Positions 8,746-17,524 of a stretch of DNA of 64,000 bases are shown here, one piece after another (positions within the stretch are counted from its first letter, which is position 1; every line of letters starts with the position of its first letter). Made by a program: the position numbers and the translations under genes. Source of the DNA: Desulfofarcimen acetoxidans DSM 771 (GTDB taxonomy: Bacteria; Bacillota; Desulfotomaculia; Desulfotomaculales; Desulfofarciminaceae); assembly GCF_000024205.1 (NCBI RefSeq), contig NC_013216.1:3658001-3722000 (forward strand). The letters are read 5' to 3'. The notes under the pieces are model-generated. The model saw only the letters and a program-made list of their open reading frames with translations, searched no databases and was not told the DNA's origin.

Positions 8746-8825
8746 TTCGCCACCCCTGTTCTCCAAAATAGCTTCCGTTAAATCCTCCTGAGTCACTATG
8801 TCATTGCCTTCCAGAACCACCTGCT
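8746..8825 (-). pseudogene. C-terminal tail of an AAA-type ATPase (partner of the S8 fragment)
   Basis: In a frame different from the Rhs fragment, the strand reads VVLEGNDIVTQEDLTEAIL and then ENRGGE and a stop, just before the TTG start of the subtilase-like fragment. A conserved D.I.ED...AI end is typical of AAA ATPases that are encoded ahead of this S8 peptidase type. Only about 27 codons remain. The upstream part was replaced by the Rhs fragment. Confidence 0.4.
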
Positions 8826-9895
8826 GGAAGGTCGATAAACAAAAAGTCACCAAGCAGATCTCCTTCAAGAGGTTTTTCATCAATATCATAATTAAAATCC
8901 CTAAAAAGTTGCTCATATTCAAGCATTATATGGCCATTTTTAACTGTATAGTCGTCAATATAATAATGAACAACATGATTATTATATATTGCTGTAGCTA
9001 TTCCAGCTTCACTATCCCAATATATCGAACCTCCAACAGTTTCAATCCATTGTCTTAATCCTATTAAACTAAGCTTTGATTCTAAATATTGTCCATAATC
9101 CGTAAATAACCATTTCCAATTGTCATCATTAGCAGCAATCAAAATTCGATTACGCTTGGATGAAGACAATTCTCTAAAGCTAGTTGTATACCCAACAGTC
9201 GCAACCATATTTTGCAACCCTTGCGGAGTTGAGGGAGTATATTCCTTATAAGCCTGTTCACCGCCACCATGTATGTTTAATGCCTCTTGGCCGTGGTCTG
9301 TATAGCTAAAGCCTAACGAGTTATATCCAATAACCTCTCCATAATTATTCCATACTTTGCCTCGTCCCGAAGGGTTAATCATGTTAATCGGGTCATTCTC
9401 ACAATAAGTGTACAGGTTCAAGCTTAATGGACTGTCAATCTGACCGGTATAGCTCTCATAGTATCGTGCCCGCAGGTAGTAAAACCCTGTTTCACTGTCA
9501 TAGAACTCTCCGGCGTATCTGATGGTATTCGCGTATTGTTCTGTTGCCAGGGTCGGGTTGCCAAAGATGTCGTAGTCGTACTGGTTTTCAACCGTGCCGT
9601 TTTCGGCAACGGTCTGCACCACATCACCGTGCCCGTTGTACATAAAGTAGGATATTTTGTTTGCTGCATCTATCCGGCAGATGTAGTTTATTCCATGGAT
9701 ATACCTTACTTTTACATTACCGGTCGTGTCTGTCTCCAGTATAACATGCGAGCCGCTGTAAAGGTAGTTGGTTACTTCGGGCGTATAGCCGGCGTCCAGT
9801 TTCTTGACCACTTTTTGAATTCTCAGATCGTCTCCGTTATAGGCAAATTCCGCCACTACTCGCTTGCCGGATTTGATTGTTTCAGCTTTTTTCAA
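8801..9895 (-). pseudogene. Rhs/YD-repeat protein, C-terminal fragment
   Basis: The 364 residues match the last part of an Rhs-family protein: YD-type repeats (YDGFNRLKKAE just upstream, YNGHGDVVQTV, YDYDIFGNP), the core end AGEFYDSETGFYYLRARYY, and LNLYTYCENDPINMINPSG, followed by a variable C-terminal domain of about 190 residues. Between RARYYESYTG and DSPLSLNLY about a dozen residues of the usual core (the RFISED segment) are missing. The open frame continues upstream without a start to about 10000, so the 5' part of the gene is lost. The variable tail contains a WIETVGGSIYWDSEAGIATAI string like a copper-amine-oxidase-N stalk. No toxin motif was recognised. Confidence 0.7.
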
Positions 9896-10000
9896 CCGGT
9901 TGAAGCCGTCATAGATATTGTCTGTGATTTCAATGGTGCTGTCTAAGGGCTGTTTTATGTTGTCGCTGTATGCCCCACAATATTTATTGTTTCCATTGTG

Positions 10001-10032
10001 CCTTTATTACGTAAAAATTAACGTAATAAAGG
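10001..10032. repeat. Perfect 12-bp inverted repeat
   Basis: CCTTTATTACGT and ACGTAATAAAGG flank the 8-base spacer AAAAATTA. It sits exactly at the truncated edge of the Rhs fragment, 70 bases before the blaI promoter. It could be a terminator, an operator or a rearrangement scar. Confidence 0.5.
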
Positions 10033-10101
10033 GAAAGCCGAGCAGACAGTTAGCCGCTGCCCAATACCATCAAATTAGAAATAAAGGTCAAAAACTCCCT
10101 C

Positions 10102-10156
10102 TTGACAATCGGGTCTACGTAGCATAAACTTCTATTAAGGTCTACAAATAGTAGCA
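10102..10156 (+). promoter_or_regulatory. blaI promoter with two operator-like dyads
   Basis: A near-consensus promoter TTGACA-N17-TAAACT starts at 10102. Inside its spacer is GTCTACGTAGCA, and about 25 bases downstream GTCTACAAATAGTAGCAC. Both share the GTCTAC...GTAGCA ends and the second resembles the TACA-N-TGTA type operator bound by BlaI/MecI repressors. This placement fits autorepression by the BlaI-like protein encoded at 10175. Confidence 0.55.
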
Positions 10157-10174
10157 CAAAGGGGGTTTAACCTT

Positions 10175-10537
10175 ATGGTTGATTATAGGTTAGCAGAAGC
10201 AGAATCAAAATTCGTTGACTTGATTTGGGAGAATGGGCCAATTAACTCGACAGAGCTTGTCCGTCTGTCGGAGGAAGTGATGAAATGGAAAAAGTCCACG
10301 ACATACACCATTTTGAAACGGCTGTGCGACAGAGGAATTCTCAAAAACGAAGGTGCGGTTGTGTCTGCGGCGATTAGCCGCGATGAATTTTTTGCGGGTC
10401 AGAGCCGCCGCTTTGTTGAGGACAGTTTCGGCGGTTCACTGCCACGTTTTCTCACTTCATTCATCGGTGGGAAAAAACTGTCCGACAAACAGGCAGAAGA
10501 ACTCGTGCGTTTAATTAACGATCATAAGGAGGGCTGA
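10175..10537 (+). CDS. BlaI/MecI-family transcriptional repressor
   Basis: The 120-residue protein is a winged-helix repressor of the BlaI/MecI/CopY family. The N-terminal half shows the family pattern LAEAESKFVDLIWENGPI, TYTILKRLCDRGIL and an acidic wing, and the C-terminal half is the dimerisation helix segment. Family members repress a downstream sensor protease gene and are cleaved when the sensor is activated. The next gene at 10541 encodes such a sensor, four bases downstream, so the two form one operon. Because that sensor is broken here, inducible release of this repressor may no longer work. Confidence 0.88.
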   Translation: MVDYRLAEAESKFVDLIWENGPINSTELVRLSEEVMKWKKSTTYTILKRLCDRGILKNEGAVVSAAISRDEFFAGQSRRFVEDSFGGSLPRFLTSFIGGKKLSDKQAEELVRLINDHKEG

Positions 10538-10540
10538 TTT

Positions 10541-11509
10541 ATGGAGAAAATTTTCCTTTCTGTCCTCAATATGAGCCTGACAGGGACATTTGTTATTGTG
10601 GCTATCACGCTTGCACGACTACCGCTTAAAAAAGCGCCGAAGATAATTTCTTACGCACTGTGGGCGGTGGCAGGGTTTCGGCTTGTGTTCCCGTTTTCAA
10701 TCCAGAGCGTGTTCAGTCTGCTTCCGTTCAAAGCTGCGCCTATCCCGCAGGACATTGGAATGCAAGCCATTCCGCGCATTAACAGCGGGATAAAGATTGT
10801 TGACAACGCCGTCAGCGCGATATTGCCCGCCGCTGCGCCCGCCTCCAGTGTAAATCCGTTGCAAATCTGGCTCACCATCGGCTCTTATATCTGGCTTTTC
10901 GGCATTGCCATCATGCTCATCTACAGCTTTGTATCAATCGTTTTATTAAAACACAAACTTCGTGGCACAGAGTTTATTGAAGGCAATATCTATGAAGCCG
11001 ATAATCTTAGAACACCGTTTGTCATTGGGCTTTTCAGATCAAAGATTTATATTCCGGCGGGGCTTTCGGATAAGGAACGCCGCTATATCGTTCTGCACGA
11101 GCAAACACACATCCGGCGGCATGACCACGCCGTCAAAATGCTGGCCTATTTTGTGCTGTGTCTGCATTGGTTTAATCCGCTGGTATGGATTGCGTTTATT
11201 TTGATGGGCGCAGATATGGAGATGTCCTGCGATGAGCGTGTGATGAAGGAACTCGGCGAAGACATCAAAAATGCCTATTCGCTGTCGCTCGTCCGCGTGG
11301 CGGCTGGACATAAAATCCTAAACGGAAGTCCGCTCGCATTCGGTGAGGGAGGTATGAAAGAGAGGGTCAAAAACGTGTTGAATTTCAAAAAACATTCGCG
11401 CGTGATTGTCATTGCGGCGCAAGGAAGCAAAACCAGCTTACCTCTTACTTGTCTGATTTGTTCAACAAAGCCTACGCGCCGCATTACGACGGTCTACGCT
11501 ACGAAATGA
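10541..11509 (+). pseudogene. BlaR1-like M56 zinc metallopeptidase sensor, truncated
   Basis: The frame encodes four predicted membrane segments in the first 240 residues and the M56 zinc site HEQTH at about 186-190 followed by RRHDH. It then reaches KKHSRVIVIAA, the point where intact proteins enter a fourth membrane helix and an extracellular sensor domain. Instead it runs 35 residues out of frame and stops. A fragment in another frame at 11449-11769 carries what looks like the sensor end. A deletion with frame change is the likely cause. The gene follows the blaI-like repressor with a 3-base gap. Confidence 0.75.
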
Positions 11510-11769
11510 CCAACTATGAGGAAACCACTGACTCTCTCGGCAACTATAGCTCGACATTCCTTTGGACAATGCATCACAAGGGCAATGGGCTTGATGTTCC
11601 TGACGATTTAGGCAAAGAGCAGGAAGGTAATTTCTTATTAAAGGCAACCGCAAAAATCAAAGCTACTGGTCTGCTTGACTTGGATACTATAGAGATACTC
11701 GCGGATAACAGCGCGACCGGGCCGTCGAATTATGAGATTCCGATTGAAGACTTCTTTCCCGAAAATTAA
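11449..11769 (+). pseudogene. C-terminal extracellular remnant of the M56 sensor
   Basis: The frame has no ribosome site and overlaps the end of the truncated sensor in another frame. It can be read upstream as KNQLTSYLSDLF, so its start is not a true gene start. Its roughly 106 residues are hydrophilic, with no membrane segment or known motif, and end FFPEN. The most economical view is that it is the distal part of the ligand-binding domain of the same gene. Confidence 0.45.
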
Positions 11770-11891
11770 GATCTTCAAAACGCTTAAGAACCGGCAGAAG
11801 TAGAGGATGAGGGAATACATAATATCAGCGAAATCTTTCATGTGTTCCATAAAGAAACAACTGTTTCATTTTGTAACACATTAATGTATCA

Positions 11892-12635
11892 TTATGAAAC
11901 ACTAATCCAATGCAATACTTGCAGTAATATGAGTATAAAGGTGATGGCTGAAAATAACACTATCACAACGTAATCGGCAAAATTAAAGTTCAATCGTCTG
12001 AGATAAGTGCGCCGTGTATAGGCCCTAAAACCCCGCGCTTCTAAAGCAACCGACAGATGCTGGGCTTTAAGCATCACCCCATAAACCACTGGAAAAAACA
12101 AGCTGCGGTATATTGTAATTTTGCGACTCCAGGGAACTTTCTTCAGTTCGACTCCCCTCAATTGAACTGCGTTAACCGCATTAATCAGCTCGTCCCGGAA
12201 AACCGGTAAAAAACGCAGAGCTATGAAAACCATAAAGGCAATTTCATAGGGGACTTTCCACTGCACCAGCCCCAGGATAAAATCACGGGAACTAAATGTG
12301 GTTAACAGCATAGCGGAGGCAATAACCACCATGCTGCGCAGAATGAAACAGGCGCCTGACGACAAACCACTGCTGCTTACCAGGGGTACCGGACCCAAAG
12401 AAAGCAGCACCTTGCCACCCGAAGTAAAAATACACTGGAGAACAAAAACAATCAGCATCAAAAATAAAAAGGGTTTCAGGTATCCCCATACCGCGATTAC
12501 ATTAAAACGAAAAATCAGCAACAGCGCTATTGTGGCCGCAAGGACCGGCAGAAGACGGACCGGAGTATCGTAAATCAAAGCTAAACCGGAGAGACAGACA
12601 ACCATCAGCATTTTTGTCCGGGGATCAAGCTTCAT
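11892..12635 (-). CDS. ecfT: ECF transporter transmembrane protein EcfT
   Basis: The protein (about 247 aa from the chosen start) is the energy-coupling membrane subunit of an ECF vitamin/metal transporter. It has several hydrophobic helices, and near its C-terminus the coupling-helix motif LEARGFRAYTRRTYLR, whose ARG triplet docks into the ATPases; the other coupling motif is at AVQLRGVELKK. I chose the ATG at 12633-12635 because AAAGGAG lies nine bases upstream. This gives an 11-base overlap with the upstream ATPase gene. It is the last gene of the minus-strand array. The S component is probably the one encoded at 25698. The substrate cannot be read from the sequence. Confidence 0.88.
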   Translation of the reverse strand: MKLDPRTKMLMVVCLSGLALIYDTPVRLLPVLAATIALLLIFRFNVIAVWGYLKPFLFLMLIVFVLQCIFTSGGKVLLSLGPVPLVSSSGLSSGACFILRSMVVIASAMLLTTFSSRDFILGLVQWKVPYEIAFMVFIALRFLPVFRDELINAVNAVQLRGVELKKVPWSRKITIYRSLFFPVVYGVMLKAQHLSVALEARGFRAYTRRTYLRRLNFNFADYVVIVLFSAITFILILLQVLHWISVS

Positions 12636-13317
12636 GGCCTGAATCTCCTTTCCGCCCGTCATTCCCGACAATCCGTCCTTCTGCCAGTGTGATAACACGC
12701 TCCGCCACCTTGTTCACAAAGGCCAAGTCATGACTAACCAGGATCATGCCCCTGCCCAGCAGGGCTGTTTTTATTAAAAAAGCTTCTAAAAGCTTCTTGC
12801 GGTAAGCATCCAAGCCGATTGTGGGCTCATCCAAAATCAGAAAATCAGGTTCACTGGCTAGTACAGCAGCTATCGCCAGGCGTTGTTTTTCCCCCTGACT
12901 CAAATATAGCGGAAAAGCATTGCGACAAGCTGCCAGCTCAAAATAATCCAGATAGAACTCAACCCTTTCCCGCACCGTATACGGGTTGCAGCCGCGGTAG
13001 ATTAACCCGAAACCTATTTCCTCCTCCACAGTATTGCAAAAAAGCTGCAAATCCGGGTTTTGAAAAACATATCCAATGCGGCACCCGATTTCAGCCAGCG
13101 AATAATTGTCAATAGATCGCCCCGCCAGATAAATTTCCCCCGCACTGGCCCGTAACAGCCCAACCATTAGCTTGGTCAGAGTGGTCTTACCACTGCCATT
13201 CGCTCCGACAATAGCTGTTATTTCTTTTTTCTCCAATGCCAGGTTAATCCCGGTCAACAAAGTTGTTTTCTTACGGGGATAGGAGAAAGCTACCTGGCTC
13301 AACTCCAAATATGCCAC
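12625..13317 (-). CDS. ECF transporter ATPase (EcfA-type)
   Basis: The 230-residue ABC ATPase has all canonical motifs: Walker A GANGSGKTT, Q loop FQNPDLQLFCNTVEEEI, signature LSQGEKQR, Walker B FLILDEPTIGLD, and the switch histidine in LVSHD. The FQNPD..L....V..E pattern is characteristic of ECF/cobalt-type ATPases. Translation starts at a GTG (13315-13317) with GGAG nine bases upstream. It overlaps ecfT by 11 bases and follows the second ATPase by 34 bases, so the three are co-expressed. Confidence 0.9.
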   Translation of the reverse strand: MAYLELSQVAFSYPRKKTTLLTGINLALEKKEITAIVGANGSGKTTLTKLMVGLLRASAGEIYLAGRSIDNYSLAEIGCRIGYVFQNPDLQLFCNTVEEEIGFGLIYRGCNPYTVRERVEFYLDYFELAACRNAFPLYLSQGEKQRLAIAAVLASEPDFLILDEPTIGLDAYRKKLLEAFLIKTALLGRGMILVSHDLAFVNKVAERVITLAEGRIVGNDGRKGDSGHEA

Positions 13318-13351
13318 GTGTTACCACTCCTCAGCTTTATCGGCTTTAAAA

Positions 13352-14083
13352 TCAGCAAATTAACCGAATGGCAGCCATAAAGTCGCGATCGGCCAAAAGC
13401 GTTTCCATCCGGTCAAAGCGAACCGCTGCCCCATTCTCCAACACCAGCAGACGATCAGCAAAAGCAACAGCTTCCAGATCATGCTCTACAACTATAATTG
13501 TTTTTCCCCCGTCGCGAAGTTTTTTCAACACAGTTGACACTCTCTTTTTACCTGCTGCGTCAAGCTGAGACATAACTTCGTCCAATATCAGCACCGGCGG
13601 GTCAAGAGACAAAACCGCGGCCAGAGCCACCAAGTGTTTCTCGCCACCGGAAAGCTGGTAAGGATTTGCCTCTCTTAAGTCAGCAATTCCCACTAAAGCA
13701 AGCACACCATCCACCCGTTCCCGAATACGATCAGGCGGCAAGCACAGGTTCTCCGGTGCAAAAGCAATTTCGTCTTCCACCGTGGGTGAAAAAAGCTGCA
13801 TATCAGGATCCTGAAAGACCATTCCCACTTCCAGGGCCAACTTTGCCGCTCTCATTTCCCGGACATTTTTACCGTTTACCACTACTTCACCCTTCATTAC
13901 CCCATAACGGTTGCATTGAACAGTACCGCTGATACAACCACAGAGAGTGCTTTTGCCACAGCCGCTCAAGCCAGCTACCACAACCATTTCTCCTTGGGTC
14001 ACCTTAAAGTTTATACACTTTAATATAGATGGCCCGCCTGCCTGGTATTGATAAGCTAATCCCTTAACCGCCACAGCATCCAT
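13352..14083 (-). CDS. ECF transporter ATPase, second copy
   Basis: This 243-residue partner ATPase has Walker A GLSGCGKST, Q loop FQDPDMQLFSPTVEDEI, signature LSGGEKH, Walker B VLILDEVMSQLD and the switch region VVEHD. Two positions depart from the usual form: the signature lacks the final QR, and the Walker B loop has V-M-S-Q where most have P-T-S-A. With the neighbouring ATPase it would form the heterodimeric motor under EcfT. It is separated from the upstream TrmO-FmdE gene by 35 bases. Confidence 0.88.
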   Translation of the reverse strand: MDAVAVKGLAYQYQAGGPSILKCINFKVTQGEMVVVAGLSGCGKSTLCGCISGTVQCNRYGVMKGEVVVNGKNVREMRAAKLALEVGMVFQDPDMQLFSPTVEDEIAFAPENLCLPPDRIRERVDGVLALVGIADLREANPYQLSGGEKHLVALAAVLSLDPPVLILDEVMSQLDAAGKKRVSTVLKKLRDGGKTIIVVEHDLEAVAFADRLLVLENGAAVRFDRMETLLADRDFMAAIRLIC

Positions 14084-14118
14084 AAGCGAGCTTCACCTCT
14101 CCATTTTTTGCTGCCGCA

Positions 14119-14979
14119 TTACATTGAACGCGGTTTCTTTTGCACATATGCAAACAAAACGTCTTCACCGATATTCAGTACTTCACTTGCTTCGGAGTAA
14201 ATTTGATCATTTAGCCTGATTTCCACATCACTTTCTCTGCCGATAAGCTTTAGCTTCCACTGTCCGGGTGAGGTATTTTTCTCTTCAAAAACCATGTTTC
14301 CCTGTAAAACACTGCACCCGGTAGCACCCTCAATACCCTGAGCAAAGAAATGCCCGCCTGCAACCTCAGCTACAACCGCTTCTCCGCGACAGATGCCTAT
14401 TTCCTGCAATGCTTTGGCTCCTGTCCTGAGCCCCAGAGTAAGCCCGACATTAATAGTATTCCAGTGAAAATGACGGGAAGTGGTAATCAAATCATTAGCT
14501 TTACACCAATTCAACGGTGTTTCCGCTAAAGGAAACGCGTCATAATGGGGAATATAAATTTTTATGTCCAAAACCGGAGTTCCGTCAAGAGCGTCAAGAC
14601 CTTTGACATAGATACGGTTCTCTTCACGTTTAACCAGTTCAACAACACAGGACCCCATGGCCGAAGGACGTGACGGAGAACGTGTGGAATAAACTCCCTG
14701 GCAGGCCGGTTCGCCGGCAAAGGGAATTGTTATGGGTGGCTCAGCTTGTTCCCATTCAATCAGTTTCAACCACTCTTCCCTGCGATGATGGTAATAAATT
14801 ACATGAAGATGGGAAAAATATTCGATACCGATGAGAGCATTTGTAAGATCTTCTCTCATGCATACAATGCTTTCTTTACTATAGTCAAAAGTACGGCTGC
14901 ATTTTTTAAAATCGGATATAACAACGCCTACCGGCTTGATTAAAACCGGTTCTTCCGGAACAATGGCCATTTGCATCAA
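14119..14979 (-). CDS. TrmO-like / FmdE-like fusion protein (copy 1)
   Basis: The 286-residue cytosolic protein joins two domains. Residues about 12-155 are a TsaA/UPF0066 domain, the fold of TrmO, which methylates the threonylcarbamoyl group of t6A37 in tRNA. GLDALDGTPVLDIKIY is its hallmark, but the usual RPNPIGLS string is altered to RPSAMGSC, so tRNA methylation may be lost. Residues about 165-240 match the FmdE family (HFHWNTINVGLTLGLR, then GATGCSVLQGNMVFEE), a metal-binding fold named after formylmethanofuran dehydrogenase subunit E. It precedes the ECF ATPases in the same operon, and a paralog is encoded at 41559. The start is one of several close ATG/TTG codons. Confidence 0.7.
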   Translation of the reverse strand: MMQMAIVPEEPVLIKPVGVVISDFKKCSRTFDYSKESIVCMREDLTNALIGIEYFSHLHVIYYHHRREEWLKLIEWEQAEPPITIPFAGEPACQGVYSTRSPSRPSAMGSCVVELVKREENRIYVKGLDALDGTPVLDIKIYIPHYDAFPLAETPLNWCKANDLITTSRHFHWNTINVGLTLGLRTGAKALQEIGICRGEAVVAEVAGGHFFAQGIEGATGCSVLQGNMVFEEKNTSPGQWKLKLIGRESDVEIRLNDQIYSEASEVLNIGEDVLFAYVQKKPRSM

Positions 14980-15049
14980 CCCCCGTTAATTAACTCTTAT
15001 GACTTAAAAATAGTTTCTCATTAAATAATGCAAAGTAATATTTATACAT

Positions 15050-15790
15050 TTAAAAACAACTCAGCCCACAATTTGTTATCCTGTAACCACATTCATCACA
15101 TACATTGCCGAACAAAAACGTACTGACTCCCAACTTTTCAGCCATACTGCGAGCCTGCGCGCAGCTAATCGATCGAGCCGCACACTGCAACTGCAGTAGA
15201 TGTTTGATTCTTTCCCTTTTTTCCATATAACCGGCAAATAAAACATCCAATTCGTCTTTCATTCCCTTTAATGAGTCTTCCTGACCGTTTTTAGCTATAT
15301 TAAGAATATCAGGACAAATTTTTATTATTTTATTTATTAAATCTTCGTTTTCTTCGTCTTCTAAGCTATTTAACACAATGATATCCGCTTTCCGCATCCA
15401 ATCAATGGCCTGTTCCCAATCCGACACAGGCAAATGAACCATAACAAATTGGCAGGCCCAGGGAAAATCAGTGCAGCCATTACACCCATCCAAAAAAACC
15501 TTTTCAAATTTCTTCTCTTCGTCAAAAAACAACATTTGACGAACAATTCGCTGCAATTTATCCTTGGGTCCACGGAGTTCCAAAAAATTTCCGGATTGAT
15601 CCCAGAACTTTTGAACATGCTGTTGTAAATCTTCATACTCTTCCGGTTGGCATAATTGCAGCCGGTCTTCCTTATAATCCTGAGAGCAGCTGAGCTTAAT
15701 CACCTTAAAATCATCAAATAACCCCAACAGCTTTGACCCCAAATTTTTTTCCTTTACCGTTCCCAAATAATTTAACGCTACCGGCAGCAT
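15050..15790 (-). CDS. Uncharacterised protein with cysteine-rich C-terminus
   Basis: The 246-residue protein has no signal peptide or membrane segment. Residues about 100-113 hold a DGCNGCTDFPWAC cluster, and the last 45 residues read CAQARSMAEKLGV...CDECGYRITNCGLSCF, which looks like a small winged-helix ending in a cysteine pair. I have seen this type of tail near molybdenum-related genes but cannot name the family. Its ATG has AAAGGTGG seven bases upstream. It lies between the TrmO-FmdE gene and the SLH proteins in the same orientation, so a cytosolic metal- or redox-sensing role is possible but not shown. Confidence 0.5.
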   Translation of the reverse strand: MLPVALNYLGTVKEKNLGSKLLGLFDDFKVIKLSCSQDYKEDRLQLCQPEEYEDLQQHVQKFWDQSGNFLELRGPKDKLQRIVRQMLFFDEEKKFEKVFLDGCNGCTDFPWACQFVMVHLPVSDWEQAIDWMRKADIIVLNSLEDEENEDLINKIIKICPDILNIAKNGQEDSLKGMKDELDVLFAGYMEKRERIKHLLQLQCAARSISCAQARSMAEKLGVSTFLFGNVCDECGYRITNCGLSCF

Positions 15791-15853
15791 TTATCATCCA
15801 CCTTTAACAGATATTAACTGCATATAAAATTTCAAACATACTTTAGAACTCTT

Positions 15854-17500
15854 TTATTTCAGAAAATTAGCAATAACCGTGACTGCCTCCGCCCTTGTGG
15901 CATTTCCCCGGGGCAAAATAGTATTATCCGGGTATCCCTTCATAATCCCATTGCTGACTGCAATGGCAATGGCTTCTCCGGCCCACTGAGAAATATTTTC
16001 GCTATCGGCAAAGTTCGCTTTTTCCGTTGTCATGTTAAGTTTCAAAGCCTTAACAATCATCACTGCCATCTGCTCACGAGTAATCAGATCATCAGGTCCA
16101 AACCTTCCGGCGTCATAACCGCCGGCTATCCCGTTGGCTGCTGCCGCGGCAATATAGTCTTTGGCCCAGTGCCCGGCTGTGTCTGCAAATGTTTTGCCAC
16201 TCTGAGGCGCCAGTTTGAGCGCTTTTACCAACACGGCAGCAAATTCGGCCCTGGTAATCTTATTGTCCGGTTTGAAAGTTCCGTCAGGATAACCGCTTAT
16301 GCAGCCCATATCCACCAGCTTATTGATGCTGTTATGTGCCCAGTGATTGGCAATGTCCTTGAATGCTGCCGGCAATTCTCCGGTTGTCTGTGCTTCTTCT
16401 TTTTCCGCAGTCATTACGGCATACTTGGTAAAGTGATCCACCTGAACGCTTATGGTGTTGCCGGATATGGTACCACCGAGGTTTATCCATTCACCCTTTG
16501 TCTCATCGCAGCGGTAAATAGCCGGGGTTTTCTCTGAATCAAAAGAGCCGGCATCAAAGCTCAGTGTAACAGTCACTTTCTTGGCAAAGCTGTAACTGCT
16601 CTCACCCCCCACGCTGAACTCGTATATGCTGCCCGCCAGCCTGAAACCCGCAGGAATTGCGGGAGTAACAGTTAATTTTTGTATTTTTACTTCCAATGCT
16701 TTACTTCCGGTCAGAGCGTAAGCAGGTATATTAACTGCAGCATCGCTGCCGAGACTGATATTACCGCCCGCATTGGGTGTGACCGCAGCAGATCCGGTGG
16801 TAGACTTTACTGCCTGCGATGTTGCACTGCCCCCGCCACCACCTCCACCGCTGGATTTTGCAGCGGTGGTAACGGTAATACTGGGCCCGTCAGTACTCCA
16901 GTTACCGGCAGCATCACCGGCTTCAACCTTAAAAGTATAATCGGTGCCGGCACTTAATCCGGTAACATTGTAACTCGTACCGGTAAGCGGCTCTGCTGTA
17001 ATCAGGGTGCTACCCTGGTAAACCTTGTACCCTGTCACCGCCAGATTATCCTGCGCCGCGTTCCAGGTCAGGGTCAGGCCTGTTTGGCTGATGTTGCCGG
17101 AGTTTAGGCCGGCATTAGTCCAGGTCGGAGGCGTCGTATCGGACTGGCCTGCCGCCACTGTCATAGTCCGGTTAGCCACACTGCTGCCTTCACCTGCAAC
17201 TACCGTCAATAAACCTGAAGCACCTGATGGCACTTTGAAATTTATGCTATAATTCCCGCTCGCATCTGATTTTGTCTGGTCATAAACTATTATAGATCCG
17301 AGTTCATCTACTACCTTGAGGGGAACCCATGAGTTTTTTTCTGCCGTGCCTGAAGCTGCAACATTTTCTCCAGCTGATACATTAATTTTGCTTAATGACA
17401 AACTTATATCAGTTAAAGTTGCTGCCGCGGAAACCGAAGGCATACAAACCGTTAACAGCATCAATACTATTTGAAAATATGCTGCAATTCTGAGTTTCAA
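15854..17500 (-). CDS. SLH-anchored surface protein with fibronectin III domain
   Basis: The 548-residue exported protein has a signal peptide ending near AAA (residues 1-27) and an Ig-like unit (about 28-118). A fibronectin type III domain follows (about 122-214, from DTTPPTWTNAG to ITVTT), then a glycine linker and a beta-rich domain of about 170 residues (AGGNISLGSDAAVNIP to VQVDHFTKYAVM). Three SLH repeats end the protein (about 380-548), with FKDIANHWAHNSINKLV, GYDAGRFGPDDLITREQM and a final EAVTVIANFLK. SLH triplets bind pyruvylated wall polymer. The 170-residue domain and the SLH set are shared with the protein at 42395, so two paralogs stand near the two ends of the array. Confidence 0.85.
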   Translation of the reverse strand: MKLRIAAYFQIVLMLLTVCMPSVSAAATLTDISLSLSKINVSAGENVAASGTAEKNSWVPLKVVDELGSIIVYDQTKSDASGNYSINFKVPSGASGLLTVVAGEGSSVANRTMTVAAGQSDTTPPTWTNAGLNSGNISQTGLTLTWNAAQDNLAVTGYKVYQGSTLITAEPLTGTSYNVTGLSAGTDYTFKVEAGDAAGNWSTDGPSITVTTAAKSSGGGGGGGSATSQAVKSTTGSAAVTPNAGGNISLGSDAAVNIPAYALTGSKALEVKIQKLTVTPAIPAGFRLAGSIYEFSVGGESSYSFAKKVTVTLSFDAGSFDSEKTPAIYRCDETKGEWINLGGTISGNTISVQVDHFTKYAVMTAEKEEAQTTGELPAAFKDIANHWAHNSINKLVDMGCISGYPDGTFKPDNKITRAEFAAVLVKALKLAPQSGKTFADTAGHWAKDYIAAAAANGIAGGYDAGRFGPDDLITREQMAVMIVKALKLNMTTEKANFADSENISQWAGEAIAIAVSNGIMKGYPDNTILPRGNATRAEAVTVIANFLK

Positions 17501-17524
17501 ATTACATCACCCCTATTTCTTTCT

